DNA of 64,000 nt. Source: Chrysophaeum taylorii. Lineage: Eukaryota; Sar; Pelagophyceae; Pelagomonadales; Pelagomonadaceae. The DNA is taken from the NCBI GenBank assembly GCA_029834535.1, contig JAQMWT010000595.1:1-64000 (forward strand). The letters are read 5' to 3'. How positions within the stretch are numbered: the stretch's first letter is position 1; each line of letters opens with the position of its first letter. The position numbers were made by a program, and so were the translations under genes. Below are positions 9,782 to 20,485 of this stretch, piece by piece. The notes beneath the pieces were generated by a model. That model did no database searches. It saw only the letters and a list, made by a program, of their open reading frames with translations, and was not told where the DNA came from.

Positions 9782-10552
9782 ATGTCCTCGTCATCATCAT
9801 CATCATCATCATCATCATCGCTTTTAGGGATGGCCGTGTGGGCCGAGACGGCGCCCTGGACGGTCCTCGGCCCGCTCAACATGTTCAAGGTGGCCTGGGT
9901 CAACCGCGGCTCCCCCGTCGCCAACTACATCGTCGTCCCGCCCGCCGAAACCTGCCAGGCCGAGTGCCGCATCGCCCGCATGTGGGCCGTGCTCTTCTGG
10001 GGCCTCCAGACGGCCGTTTCCGTGGCGATCTTGCGACGGGCACTCCAACCCCGTGCGGCGGCCCTCGCAAAGACGGTCGTCGGCGTGACGTTGTGCGTCG
10101 CGTTTTACGAAAACGTCGTTCGAGAGATCGTCGCCGCCGCCGGCATCGTCCACCTACTCGCGGCAGCATGCCTCGCGGCGGGGGTGCCCGCGGAGTCGCC
10201 CTTCCGCTCCATCCGCGACCTCTACGTCAAGCTCAGGGGTATCGTCGCCCAGTTCGGAATCGTGTGGATTGTCGTCCACTGGGTCTGCTACGGCGCGACC
10301 ATCCTTGCCTTCTGGCTCGCCCTCGGGGCCGGCGTCGACGTTGCTTCCTACGCCCACGGCGTGCCGCTCGTTGGTGATGCCCTCGCCACGAAGCTTGATG
10401 GCCTCGATACGGCAAACCCCCTCACCCGCCTCTCCGTCGCCTGGGCCTGCGCCTTCGCCACCGCTCCCCTCCGCCTCGTCTCTGACCTCCTCCTCACCCT
10501 CCTCATCGGGACCCTCCTTCGCAAGGCACGGAATAAACCAAAAAAAGCCTAG
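9782..10552 (+). CDS. DUF1279 (FAM210-like) membrane protein
   Basis: The product has 256 residues from the ATG at 9782, or 240 from the ATG at 9830; the first start would add a run of Ser encoded by a CAT/TCA triplet repeat. Hydrophobic segments include MWAVLFWGLQTAVSVAIL, LAAACLAAGV and IVWIVVHWVCYGATILAFWLAL. The last 130 residues match the DUF1279 pattern: LYVKLRGIVAQFG, then a transmembrane helix, an LGAGVDV turn, and a terminal helix with LRLVSDLLLTLLIGTLLRK. FAM210 proteins act in mitochondria or plastids; the exact role is unknown. The N-terminal half is not recognised. The gene shares a very short divergent promoter with AP-1 gamma. Confidence 0.75.
   Translation: MSSSSSSSSSSSSLLGMAVWAETAPWTVLGPLNMFKVAWVNRGSPVANYIVVPPAETCQAECRIARMWAVLFWGLQTAVSVAILRRALQPRAAALAKTVVGVTLCVAFYENVVREIVAAAGIVHLLAAACLAAGVPAESPFRSIRDLYVKLRGIVAQFGIVWIVVHWVCYGATILAFWLALGAGVDVASYAHGVPLVGDALATKLDGLDTANPLTRLSVAWACAFATAPLRLVSDLLLTLLIGTLLRKARNKPKKA
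9788..9820. repeat. (TCA)n triplet microsatellite
   Basis: A run of TCA/CAT triplets lies just after the first candidate ATG of the DUF1279 gene. It encodes poly-Ser if that start is used, or is 5' UTR if translation starts at 9830. Confidence 0.85.
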
Positions 10553-11022
10553 CCTTCTATATTGGGCTCTGGATCCCATAGATGATCAACACCCCCGCCC
10601 TATATATTATGGATCTTTCTCTTCGCGCGCTTTGTTTGTTCGGCACACCTTTACTTTTTCTTTCATATCTGTACTCTTCGTCGTGCAAAACAAATAACGA
10701 GCTCCCGGCCGGCCGCGCTGCCCATCCATTCATATGTGCATCGTGCTGCTTATAAAAGTGAGTGGCGTGGGGTCAGCAGGTCGGGATGGATTCCAGGGCA
10801 TATGGTACATTGTTGTTGATTGCGAACGAGATAATCGCGCGTGTCATCATCATCATCATCATCAGCTCATGGTTGTAGTGTTGGACCCAGGTTCTATACC
10901 AGCCGCACCTACGGTGGTATGATCGGACCTCCTGTTTGCTTGCTTGCTTGCTTGCTTGCTTGCGTATCACTACGAGCCCCCCAGCCAACGAGGAGAAGGG
11001 TTAGAAGACGGCGTCTTCAAGA
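10553..11022. other. Intergenic region between DUF1279 gene and psb28
   Basis: About 470 bp without a supported gene. It contains a (CAT)n tract near 10845-10862 and a (TTGC)n tetranucleotide tract at about 10935-10963, the latter about 60 bp upstream of the psb28 start codon. Confidence 0.6.
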
Positions 11023-11594
11023 ATGGCGTCGGTCCTTATCTTTTCCTTGGCTGCGCTCAAGGCAGCGGGGTTCCAGCACCACGTCCCTCGCCCTCCTCGG
11101 ACCGTCATGCTCGCCGAGACCAAGGCCGGGATCCAGTGCGGAATTCTCGTGTGAGCGCCGAGTGATTCGTAGGTTCTACGATAATGTCTACGAGCCAAAC
11201 GTGCCCGACGTCAAGCTGACGCGGTCCCGCGACGGTCAGACCGGCGTCGCAACCTTCTTCTTCGACGAGCCCTCCTTCTTCAACGTCGAGAGCGAGGATG
11301 ACATCCCCAAAGACTTCATAACGGCGATGAGGCTCGTCGATGAAGAGGGCGTTTTGTCGACAGCAAAGGTGAGGCGCGAGCCTACGTCTTTGATATGGTG
11401 GGGCAGGTCAACGCGCGCTTCGTCAATGGCCAGCCAAAGACCATCGAGGCCCGCGTCGAGATGTACTCCCCGGCCGAGTGGGACCGCTTTATCCGTTTCA
11501 TGGGCAGATACGTACGTCGTCGTCGTCGTCGACGCGCCGGCGTTACTCGCGTCTGCAGGCGGAGGCCAATGGCCTCGCTTTCAACAAGGCCTAG
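11023..11594 (+). CDS. psb28: Photosystem II assembly protein Psb28, nucleus-encoded, four exons
   Basis: Exons are 11023-11135, 11173-11368, 11407-11511 and 11559-11594, separated by introns of 37, 38 and 47 nt that all start GT and end AG and restore one frame of 149 residues. The mature part reads [19 protein letters not shown], then [23 protein letters not shown] joined to [19 protein letters not shown], and [12 protein letters not shown] joined to [11 protein letters not shown], a full-length match to Psb28. Psb28 binds early PSII intermediates during assembly and repair. The N terminus [18 protein letters not shown] is an ER signal peptide with Phe at the likely cleavage site, followed by a basic transit-like stretch (HHVPRPPR). 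That is the bipartite plastid signal of algae with secondary red plastids. Confidence 0.93.
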
Positions 11595-11921
11595 ACTCCC
11601 CTATTTAACGGATCTTCATGAGGTTTTCAGTCTAGCCAGCCTCGGGGGAAGCCCGGCTGCGACTTTGTTGAGCGACCCGGGTCGGCAACACTCACAGCCT
11701 CCAGGCGACGGTACGGCCATGCGCTGCACCGCGGCATCCCCAGTTGCAGAAGAAGGCCCGGCTCGGGCCACCACCCCGCGAGCGCCAGGGCGAGTCCGTC
11801 GCGGCTCTCATCGTGAGGGTCCAACAAGCCGTAGGCGGATGCCTCCCCCCCCGGTCGTCGTCCCCCATGGCTGGGTTGTTTTGAGACGTTGGATTCGGCG
11901 AGTGGTTTCAACGGACCGTGG
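11595..11921. other. Spacer between psb28 and the DUF1764 gene
   Basis: About 330 bp. Open frames are present on both strands but none resembles a known protein. An upstream untranslated exon of the DUF1764 gene is possible. Confidence 0.5.
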
Positions 11922-12242
11922 ATGACCGATGAGAAGCGGAAGCGAGAAGAGGAGGACCTCGACGCAATCTTCGCGGAACTCACTTCGAAGAAGACGACGA
12001 CGAAGAAGAAGCGGGTGACGCCGTCGAAGAAGGATACGAAGGCCGAGGAGTCGAAGAGGAAGAAAATCACCAAGGAGTCGGACTCGGAGTGGAAGGCCGC
12101 CGCGACGAAGGCTGGGTCCGAGCCCAAAGTCCATCGATACACAAGCGAGGGCCTGCCCGTTTACAAGTACTTCCACCTCGGCATCCAGCAAGAAGACGGG
12201 GGAACGCCCCTGTGCCCCTTCGACTGCGACTGCTGTTTCTGA
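11922..12242 (+). CDS. DUF1764 family small nuclear-type protein
   Basis: The product has 106 residues. It starts [17 protein letters not shown], continues with a long Lys-rich middle ([17 protein letters not shown]), and ends [17 protein letters not shown] followed by [14 protein letters not shown]. The Cys-rich [11 protein letters not shown] tail is the hallmark of the eukaryotic DUF1764 family, whose function is not established. The basic stretch suggests a nuclear or RNA-bound protein, which is inference. I used the ATG at 11922 rather than an upstream TTG in the same frame. Its stop lies 19 bp from the stop of the convergent DUF6817 gene. Confidence 0.85.
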   Translation: MTDEKRKREEEDLDAIFAELTSKKTTTKKKRVTPSKKDTKAEESKRKKITKESDSEWKAAATKAGSEPKVHRYTSEGLPVYKYFHLGIQQEDGGTPLCPFDCDCCF

Positions 12243-12261
12243 CTGAACAAAGGCCGCATCT

Positions 12262-13032
12262 TCAGAGCGAAATCGAGGCGAGCGCGAGGCGTGCCGTTTT
12301 CGACGCTTCGGTGATGGGGGGCGTGAGCGTTATGAGTTCGCTGCGGTGCTCGGGGGGTTCGCGGGCGTAGACCGCGTCGTACATTTCCTGCGCGACGTCG
12401 AGACCTCGCTCGGCAACCACGATTTTGGCCATTGACGCGTAAGCGTGGCGCCGATAGCCCCACGCATCCGTCTTGCCCCAGCCGTAGGCGGGCTGCGGCT
12501 TGGAGGCGACGCCCTCGACCTGCTCAAGGTAGTCGGCGAGGAATATCGTGGCGAGGTCGAGAAACTCGGCTTCTGAATTCTCGAGCTTGAACGCGCCCAA
12601 CTCGGGCCGCGCGGCGAGATCGAGGCGCAAAGGGTCTCCGGGCTTGGAAACGGTTGGTTTATCCAGTGCGCCGCCGCCCAAGACGGCGCGGTCGAAGGTG
12701 CTCCGGTCGACGACGCAGTACAGCCACGCGAGTCTTTCGGCGCGCGCGCCGATTAGCTCGCGGATCTTTTTTCGTTGGTCAAACGGTAACGAAAAGCCCT
12801 GGAAGCCCTCGGTTCCGTAGATCGAGTGGAACAGCCCGGCGAGCGCGGTGTCCTCGTCGACTTTCCAGCTCCGCAGGACGCATTCAAGCCCGACTAGATG
12901 GTTGTCGAAACTTGCGGCTCCGGTGTGTTCGAGAGCTGCAGGAACGAGCTCCCGCACTTTCGAGTGGAGCTCCTCCGACCGACACAGCAAAGCACCGCCC
13001 GAACGCCACGGGCTCGCGGCGTCGCCTTCCAT
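12262..13032 (-). CDS. DUF6817-domain protein
   Basis: The product has 256 residues from the ATG at 13030-13032. The N-terminal half carries HLVGLECVLRSWKVDEDT, then ALAGLFHSIYGTEGFQGF, then ERAERLAWLYCVVDRSTFDRAVL, matching the metal-binding-like His-rich fold of DUF6817. The FHSIYGTE motif suggests an HD-like helical fold, but the family has no established reaction. The C-terminal half (EFLDLATIFLADYLEQVEGV, WGYRRHAYASMAKIVVAERGL) is helical and similar to the tail seen in other algal members. The frame is open upstream to 13188 only through non-ATG codons. Confidence 0.7.
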   Translation of the reverse strand: MEGDAASPWRSGGALLCRSEELHSKVRELVPAALEHTGAASFDNHLVGLECVLRSWKVDEDTALAGLFHSIYGTEGFQGFSLPFDQRKKIRELIGARAERLAWLYCVVDRSTFDRAVLGGGALDKPTVSKPGDPLRLDLAARPELGAFKLENSEAEFLDLATIFLADYLEQVEGVASKPQPAYGWGKTDAWGYRRHAYASMAKIVVAERGLDVAQEMYDAVYAREPPEHRSELITLTPPITEASKTARLALASISL

Positions 13033-13516
13033 CCTTCTTCTTTTTTCTTCTTCTTCAACGAGGCGCGGCAACTTCAAGCTGCCGTTCGCGCAGCGTAAGA
13101 GAGAACCAACGGAATAGTGAGTGAGTATTGGCACCAGTGAAATGATCCTAACCCGAGCAGCAGAATCCGTGAGATGCAGTTTACTCAATTTTCTGTTGCT
13201 GTATGCAAATCGGGCCTCGTAAACTGTTTCTTGGGTATTGGGGCCAGGACGTTCTTCAATCTAACGGAGCGCATTCCTGACTCGGCTTACACAGTGATGA
13301 CGTGGCAGATTAGAGACGTGGGGTACTGTTTGTTTGCAGAAGGTTAGAATCCCAGATTGGCAGGAAACAGTTGAACAACTTGTAGTAAGTAACAAGGCGC
13401 TGTTCCGTTGGTAATAAGAATGTCCGCGACGGCTTTCTTCCGAAAAGTGTACAACTATAGAACGCGGAACACGGGCAGCGAGTTATAGAACGACGGGTTC
13501 TGTTTTCTACGAGGGG
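13033..13516. other. Intergenic region between DUF6817 gene and heat-shock-factor gene
   Basis: About 480 bp containing the divergent upstream regions of both genes. I see no ORF worth calling and no clear inverted GAA-type heat-shock element array. Confidence 0.5.
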
Positions 13517-15423
13517 ATGGACCTCGCGCAGAGCCCCCGAGCCTCGCTCACCTCAGACCACGGAGGCGTCCCTCCGGTAGGCCTCCCGGCGCACGACTTG
13601 GGCGTGATGGGCTCGTTCGTAGGACTATTTCGTCATCAAGCTGTACCAGATGCTCCGAGAGCAGAGCGATGTAATCGCCTGGGATCCGGATGGGGGAATC
13701 ATTATCGAGGACCGCCTGCGCCTCGAGGCGACGCTCTCGATCTACTTTCGCCACAACCGGTTCACCTCGTTCCAGCGCCAGCTGAACAACTTTGGCTTCC
13801 ACAAGAAGCGCCGCGGCGCCTTTTCAGCTGGCGGTGTCGGGAGGAAAGGGGCTGCCTACGGACATCCCCTCCTCGCCGGGAAGGTATGTGCCCGCGCGAA
13901 ACAATTTCTTTGACGCTCTTTGTGTAGACGCCCGAGGCGGTCTTGCGTCTGCGCCGCGACGCGCGGCCGCGCGGCCCGCCCGAAGCCCTGGTCGCCGCCC
14001 CCGCTGCCACCACCAGCACGCCTCTCTCGGTGCGCGAGATGATCGTGAATATTGTGATCGTCTCCCGCAGGTCCTCGAGACGCTCGCCGACGTGGCTGCG
14101 TCAGCGCTCGGCGAGACGAGGCGGAACGACGCCGTGCGTGTGAACGACGACGCCATGCGGATCGGCATGTCGCATAACGACACTCTGCGGGACAACGCGT
14201 CGCGAGAAAACGTAACACGAAACGAGGCGACATGGAACGATGCGAAACGAATCGAGGCGAAGCGGGTCGAGGCGACGCGGGTCGAGGCGACGCGGACCGA
14301 AGCGGCACGGACCGAGGCGGCGCGGACCGAGGCGCCACGGATCGAGGCTCCGCGGAACGAGGCGCCGCGGAACGAGGCATTGCGGATCGACGCACCCGCG
14401 CCGCCGCCACCCCGGGTGTTGACGTCAGATGAGGAGGTGGAAGAGGGGGAGCACGACGATAGCGCACAGTGCCTCGCGCGGCAGCTGCCGCCCCCCGAGG
14501 AAACAGCGCCGCCGCCGGCCGTAATGCAACCGCGCCCTAGGCGTGCGAGGCCGTTCCCGTGTGTGCTTCGCGACATGATCGAAGACTCGCCCGACGAGGT
14601 GCTACGGTGGAGCGACGACGGCTGCGTGTTCGTCGTCGCCGACGCCGAGGCGCTCTGCGCGACCGTGTTACCCAAGTACTTCCGGCACTGTCGGCTCGCG
14701 AGCTTCCAACGACAGCTCTCGCTCTACCAGTTCCGACGGGCGCGCCTGAGTAAGTCGAGTCCGCTCTACGCGTCGACTAGGAACGGCGCGCCCCTCGCAT
14801 ACCACCACGCGCTCTTCGCCCGCAACTGCGATGAGCAGACGCTCCGCGCGATCACGCGCGCGCCACCCAAGACGTCCGCGCAGTTCATTCCAGCGACACA
14901 GCTGGTCCGGCATGACACGTTTGACATTCACCGCGGCTACTCGCCCGCGACCGGTCCGATCCCCAACGTTGTCGTCGCCAGCGCTGCTCACCAATACGCA
15001 CCGCCCGCGTTCGACGATCCGCGTAGATACCACCACCACCTAGCCGTCGCCGAGGCTGTCCACCCGCACCACCAACACCGGCTTCAGGCCAACATCATCT
15101 ACGACGCCCGTCGCGACCACGACAACTACGCGGCGCGGCTCCATCAGCAACACAATGCTGAACCCTCGACCAATATTGTTGCCTACGACATGGACGAAGA
15201 CAAGGAGATGCGCCACCCTCGCCTTATGGCTGATACCCGCAGTCGCGGTCCGGCAGCCTTGGACGCTGAAGCCACGTCGGCACTCTTCGAACTTCGGGCG
15301 AAAAGAACCAACGCGCGTGTCGTCGACCCTCGTGACGACGACAAACGTCGACGGCTCTATTATGACCAACAGAACAACGGCCACTGGCGCCCATCTTCTT
15401 CGCATCAAGTCCCGTTGCACTGA
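13517..15423 (+). CDS. Heat-shock-factor-type transcription factor with two DNA-binding domains, four exons
   Basis: Exons 13517-13576, 13623-13883, 13928-14029 and 14071-15423 join in phase through introns of 46, 44 and 41 nt to give 591 residues. The first HSF DNA-binding domain (about residues 21-80) reads YFVIKLYQMLREQSDVIAW, IYFRHNRFTSFQRQLNNFGF. A second at about 303-370 reads FPCVLRDMIEDSPDEVLRW, LPKYFRHCRLASFQRQLSLY. They are separated by an Arg/Glu/Ala-rich linker of five-residue repeats (about 196-251). The C-terminal part is His-rich and low in complexity, with no clear heptad trimerisation domain. HSFs bind nGAAn repeats, and stramenopiles have expanded this family. Both domains in one transcript is inferred from the consistent intron phases and has not been shown by RNA. 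Confidence 0.85.
14233..14400 (+). repeat. 15-bp tandem repeat encoding RxEAx pentapeptides
   Basis: Within exon 4 of the HSF gene, about eleven imperfect copies of a 15-bp unit of the form CGGRYCGAGGCGRCG encode pentapeptides such as RVEAT, RTEAA and RIEAP. The repeat continues more weakly to the left (near 14150-14230), where the RNDA/HND-type units look like older copies. Confidence 0.85.
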
Positions 15424-17221
15424 AAACATCATCATCGCTTTGGCCTCCTTCGGATTTTTTGTGAACGACCTTGCTTCGTCGTCTTCCGATTCAATAGCTC
15501 AAACAACACTACCTTGCAAGCATCAACTCCCCGCGGGCCTCGGTCGCCCTATGTCATCAAATTCATTCTTGAACCCTTTTCGACGGTGACCCTTTCAGCG
15601 AACAGCCACATCGTGGCTACGACAAAGTCTCGCCTCCAGTCAAGTGAATCACTCTTCGAAATAAGCGCCGTTCGCGCCAACGGACCTCCATCGCACCCGA
15701 ATAACAAGTTGAAGAGAAGCATGTCGACGACCCGTCGACTCAAAGGCACACCGATCAAGCGACCCCCACCACTCCCCACAACCGATAGCACCGAGCTCCG
15801 CGTCTTGTTGTTGCGTCGGACTTTTCTTTCGAACATGGACTCCGCTTTGGGCCGCACTCCTTCTTCTGCTGATCGTGTTTTCTATGTCGACTATTTCCAC
15901 GGCCAGCGCAGACTCGCCATCTGGAACTGGACATGAATTTATCCCCCTTCGCCAAAATTGTCGGCGGACCTAGGAGCAAATGCCAGATTGCGTAGGGGTT
16001 TTGTCTAGCAATATAACTATTAGTACACCAGCGCTCGGGCCCGCCCTCGCGAACACACCACCGCATAAGCCTTCAACCATCTGATGTGTGTGCTTTCTCA
16101 ACCACACAAGAGAGCCCTTGATTTCGCAGTGGAACTTGTCTCAAGGGTATCCGTTCTCGCGCTCATATAGGAACCTCGAAGTGGCATTCCTCAGCTGCGT
16201 TAGAGCACGTCCTTGCGTCCTCTTCGCGCTTGTGGGGTGTCTTTTTTTAGGACCTCGAGATGGCTGGCTGGCGCAAACGTGTGTTGTTGAATCTATACAC
16301 GAGAGGCGGAGGAGAATCCTGTCGATCAGTTTTGATGGCGTCGAGAATGACAAACTCCAAAACCTCGTACTAGAAGACTCCCTCAGAAGCAGACTCCGGT
16401 CATGTGGCAACTGGACGTTCCCGCCGAACGCAGGGTCCAAATGATGTCTTGAGGGCCGTCACCTCGAGAAAGAAAGAGCTCGCGCTATTGGGTGTGCTCG
16501 ACGCCGACATTCTCGAACAGCTTTGAGATTTCGACGAGGCAGGATTATTGTCTTCTTGGACAGTATTTTCTAGTGATCGCGAGCAGTCGTAGACGGCACC
16601 ACGATGTGCTACTCGGCCTCGACCAGATGTTGTCCCCCCGCCCGACATCGTGTAGAGGGGTTTTGAGCCACAAACGATCCGCGCGACGCGGGGTGTCATC
16701 GTACGCGTCGAATACGCCGACGCTCTCGGAGGATTTGACGACATATACCCGGGTTGAAATTAAAAATACACCAGAGACCATTCGCCACTCTTGGCAGTCC
16801 AGCTTCGCGCCCCCCCCCCTTTCGATTTCGGGTCGTCACACTACGTCAGTAGAGTCCAATGCACGCGGAGTTCATCACCTCCTAAGCGCCGTGGACAACT
16901 CTGTAATGGATGACCCTTTCGGGATGTGCACCCTGCCCACGAGCTTCGCTCGATCTTGGCACATTTTTTTTTTGAGGGGTGACGACGAGAGTCCGGCCGT
17001 TTTAATCTCGAGAGTACACACACATACTCTAGTGGTCTACAACACGACACCGCAAGATCCGTCACCACGGAACCCCCAGGAGGTTGGAAGAGAAGGAGGG
17101 GCGCCCGTTGGTTGCACACAGTGTCTCACCTCTTAGATAGCGCTGTGCCGCTGGCCATCATTCGGTGACGTGCCGGCGCGTACAATGACTTTATTACCCC
17201 GTCGTTCCGGGCGACCACTTC
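15424..17221. other. Gene-poor 1.8-kb spacer
   Basis: No supported gene. Short open frames on both strands lack recognisable domains. A run at about 16443-16500 reads DVLRAVTSRKKELALLGVLD and then ADILEQL before a stop; it looks protein-like and may be decayed coding sequence. Base composition is less GC-rich than the flanking genes. Confidence 0.5.
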
Positions 17222-17803
17222 CTACCATGCTTCGGGCGCGGTAGGTGATGGTTCTCTGGAGTCGGACAGTCGTAGAATATCGTCGAGCGTCTCGACCCAG
17301 TGCGGGTCGAGATTGACGCGGTCGGCGCCATCTTTGAGCAACTGCACGTAGCGGCGCGACGGCACGGGCTCGTCTGCGCGGTCGGCTCTCCACGGGCCTA
17401 CGGTGGTCTGAAGCGTGAGGGCCGGAACTGCGGCGCCGCGTGGGCCGCCCGAGCTAGCCAATCGCCCTCGGTCCGAATCGTAGACGGATACGGTTACCTT
17501 CCTGGTCCTGTAAAGCACAGGAACCGCCTCGCTCGTGCACAATCGAAGCCAGTCCCCCGGGCTCAGGGAATAGAGGATACCGTGAACGACAGCGCCAGGG
17601 CACGGCTCGACGGACCCAAAGGCTTCGGCGCCGCCGCGCAGGTTGAAGGCAAGGCGATGGTCTGCGAGCAGGCCGCGTGCCGCGCAGAACGGACGGATTC
17701 CCCGTCGCCCTTCGAAGACCTCCGAGTTGATGTTCGAGCCGTACGCGAAGTACGTGAACCGCAGGGCGGCCGCGCACTCCACGAGAAGGACGACGCCGAA
17801 CAT
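17222..17803 (-). CDS. Gamma-glutamylcyclotransferase-like protein
   Basis: The product has 193 residues from the ATG at 17801-17803. Residues 1-16 (MFGVVLLVECAAALRF) look like a signal or plastid-targeting peptide. The fold signature FTYFAYGSNIN follows directly, then LRGGAEAFGSVEPCPGAVVHGILYSLSP, typical of GGCT/AIG2-like enzymes that release 5-oxoproline from gamma-glutamyl peptides. The C terminus SRRYVQLLKDGADRVNLDPHWVETLD matches the YVQLLxxGAxxxxLP region that closes the active site. The catalytic Glu cannot be fixed by eye. An upstream in-frame extension of 27 codons is open but begins at a non-ATG codon. Confidence 0.75.
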   Translation of the reverse strand: MFGVVLLVECAAALRFTYFAYGSNINSEVFEGRRGIRPFCAARGLLADHRLAFNLRGGAEAFGSVEPCPGAVVHGILYSLSPGDWLRLCTSEAVPVLYRTRKVTVSVYDSDRGRLASSGGPRGAAVPALTLQTTVGPWRADRADEPVPSRRYVQLLKDGADRVNLDPHWVETLDDILRLSDSREPSPTAPEAW

Positions 17804-18104
17804 CGCGCGCGAATGACGTGGCCAGGGTAACGGCTCCAACACGGAGATTTTTTTTCGGGGGGGCTCCGCTCTCCGCGCCCCCACCGCGTTTTGTTGACGC
17901 GCGACGAATGGGTGGTGGGGGCTTTGGCCGCTTCTCCCTTTAAGGTAGGGGGTGGCCCACGTTCGACCCTGGATGGATGGATGGATAAAACCAGAGCACC
18001 CACGTCATCGTTACGGGATGCGTCAGCAGCAGGCGGGGGCGAGGGAGTTAAATCGACTCAATTTAAACGGATTAAGTTGAGAAGAAGAAGAAGAAGACAG
18101 GAGG
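17804..18104. other. Intergenic spacer
   Basis: About 300 bp. It includes GGAT repeats near 17970-17985 and a short (GAA)n tract near 18082-18095 just beyond the stop of the downstream minus-strand gene. No gene seen. Confidence 0.6.
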
Positions 18105-20485
18105 TCAGACGTTTTTCATCTTGGGGAGGTTGTCGGCATTGATGCGACGCATCATGGAACTGAGTTGTTTACCCGGTTGGGGTTCGTAAAAGTGGGCCGT
18201 TTCGGGGAAGCGCGAATCGACGTCGCGAATCGTGTCCTCCCACAGCACGCCCGCCGTGAGTTGCTCAACCATTTTTTGCTTGATGGCGGCGACGTCGGGG
18301 GCGTGGGGCTTGGCTGTGACGTTCGAGTAGACAAGGCGGTTCGGGGTCGCGAATTTCGCAGTTTCGAGCGCTCGTTCGAGCGCGTCGGCGGCGGGCTTCA
18401 TGTATTTCGAATGAAAAGCCCCCGAGACGGGTTGGACGATCGTCTTGGAGCCAGAGAGGTTGAGGGCCTTGACGGCCGCCTCGAGGGTCTGGAGCTGGTC
18501 CTTGGGTCCGCTCAAGACGCGGCCCTTGGGGAAGAGCTGGTTGGCGATAGAGACGTCCGGGACGTCGGCGAGGAGCTCGAGAAGCATAGGCTCTTCGACG
18601 CCGACCACCGTCATCATCCCCGTGGGGAGCTCGCTCGCGTCGCAGGCGGCGCCCATAGCCTCGCCGCGAACCTTGAGGAGCTCGAGCGCCGTCTTGAGCT
18701 CGAGGACGCCGGCGAACGCGAGCGCCGTATATTCGCCGAGAGAGAAGCCGGCGCACGCCGAGGCTCGAGCGACGACCGAGGGATCCTCGTGCTCAACCTT
18801 TTTCATCGCGGCGAGGGACGTGAGAAACACGCACACCTGGGAGAAGCGCGTGTCGTTGAGCTTTTCGACGGGACCGTCCGAAACGAGGGCCAGGAGATCC
18901 TCGCCAAAGACGACGCTCGCCTCCTCGAACATCGCCTTCACGCCCGGCGTCGAAACGTAGGGTTCGAGCATACCCACTTTCTGCGCGCCCTGGCCGGGGA
19001 ACAGCACGACGATGTCTTGCTTTGGTGCCGTGGGACGCGGGAAGACGGTCAGGAACGGCGTCGACCCGGCCGCGGGCAACGCCTCCTCCTTATCGTCGCC
19101 GACCGCCGTCAGAAACTTGGCCGTACACCAGCCGTCGACCGTCGCGTAGGGGCTCTGCTTCTCCGAGTACAAGACGATCCGCGCACGCAACGACCCGCTG
19201 GCGTTGGTCTTCTCCTGCACCACGAAGCACTCGGTGCCCGTCGACAGCGTCAGGTTTAAGTCCTCCGTGTCGAGGTCGCACCCCGACCGAAGCATCGCGC
19301 CCGCCTTCCCCGTCACCACGTAGCGCTTTCCGGCGGTGAACAACGAGGTCTCCGGCGAGCTCGGTGCCACGGCCGGCGCAGACGCAGGAGGCTTCGCGCC
19401 GTGGCCGTTGGGGGGCGCCGCCGCGACCACCGAGGCTGAGGCGACGACGCCCTTGAAGACGAAGAGCTTCTTGGAGGCCCACGCGTCCACCGGTTTCTTG
19501 GCTCCCCCCGGAGACTCCGCGTAGCTCACAATGTGCAGGCGGTCTGTGCCCTTCATGTTCACCTTCTCACCCTTGACCTCGACCACCCAGCCCGGCTGGA
19601 TCTCGGGCTCGACGAGCGCCGTCGTGAGTTCGCAGCCCGTCCTCATCGCCGCGCCCTTCTTTCCCGCGCACTCGTACGAGAAGAGGGGCTGCGCCGCCTC
19701 GATGGCTGCGATGACGCGCTTGAACCAGGTCTGGCGCGCTGGTTCGTCGTAGACGAAGAGATGGTGGCCGTCGACGGGGTTCAGAACGGCGAAATCGTCA
19801 GAAACTTGCGACCATTCTCGAACGACGGCCTCTCCGCACCGTTCGTCCTTGGTACCGTAAATCGCGCGAACCGGAAAGGAAAATTTTGGAAAGTTCTGGG
19901 GGTAGTCGTTGAAGCACTTGAACTCCTCTCTCAAAAAAGGACCGTACGTGCGCCACATATTCTCGGTGAAGACGACGTCGTTGATGTTCCACCGGCGACA
20001 CTCGTCTTTGAAATCTTCCTCGGCCTCGAGCTTATCGAGCGGCGTCCAGGGCCGCGACTCGACAGCGCGCGTCGGGGACGCGAACCCCGACGCGACGAGG
20101 ATCGTCGGCGGCCGGGGGGCGAGTTTGATGAACTCGACGGCCGTCCACGTACCCATCGAGTGCGCCAACACCGCCCAAGGCGCGCTCCCCTCGAACAGTT
20201 CCTCTTTGGCCGCCTCGAAGGCCCCCTGGGCCTGCGCCGCGCACGAGGTCAGCGTCGCCTCCTTCATCCGCTGCTCGCGGCCGGGGGGTTGCGCGGCCCA
20301 GACCTCGACCTTGTTGGCCTTGGCCCAATGCATCAACAGGTTCTCGCGGCGGCCGCTCTCGCCCCCAAAGGCCGTTTTGTCCATGCCCGTGTACACGTTC
20401 TCGGCGCTCCCGGCGTTCGGAAACGTCACGAGCCGCAGCCGTGGCTCCTCGGCGACCTTGGTCTTGCTCAGCGACGGAAACCACA

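Noticed and set aside
11151-11172. A 22-nt first intron in psb28 (donor GTGAGC)
   Set aside because: Using the donor at 11136 gives a 37-nt intron and rebuilds the conserved IQF start of Psb28 exactly. The 22-nt option leaves extra residues.
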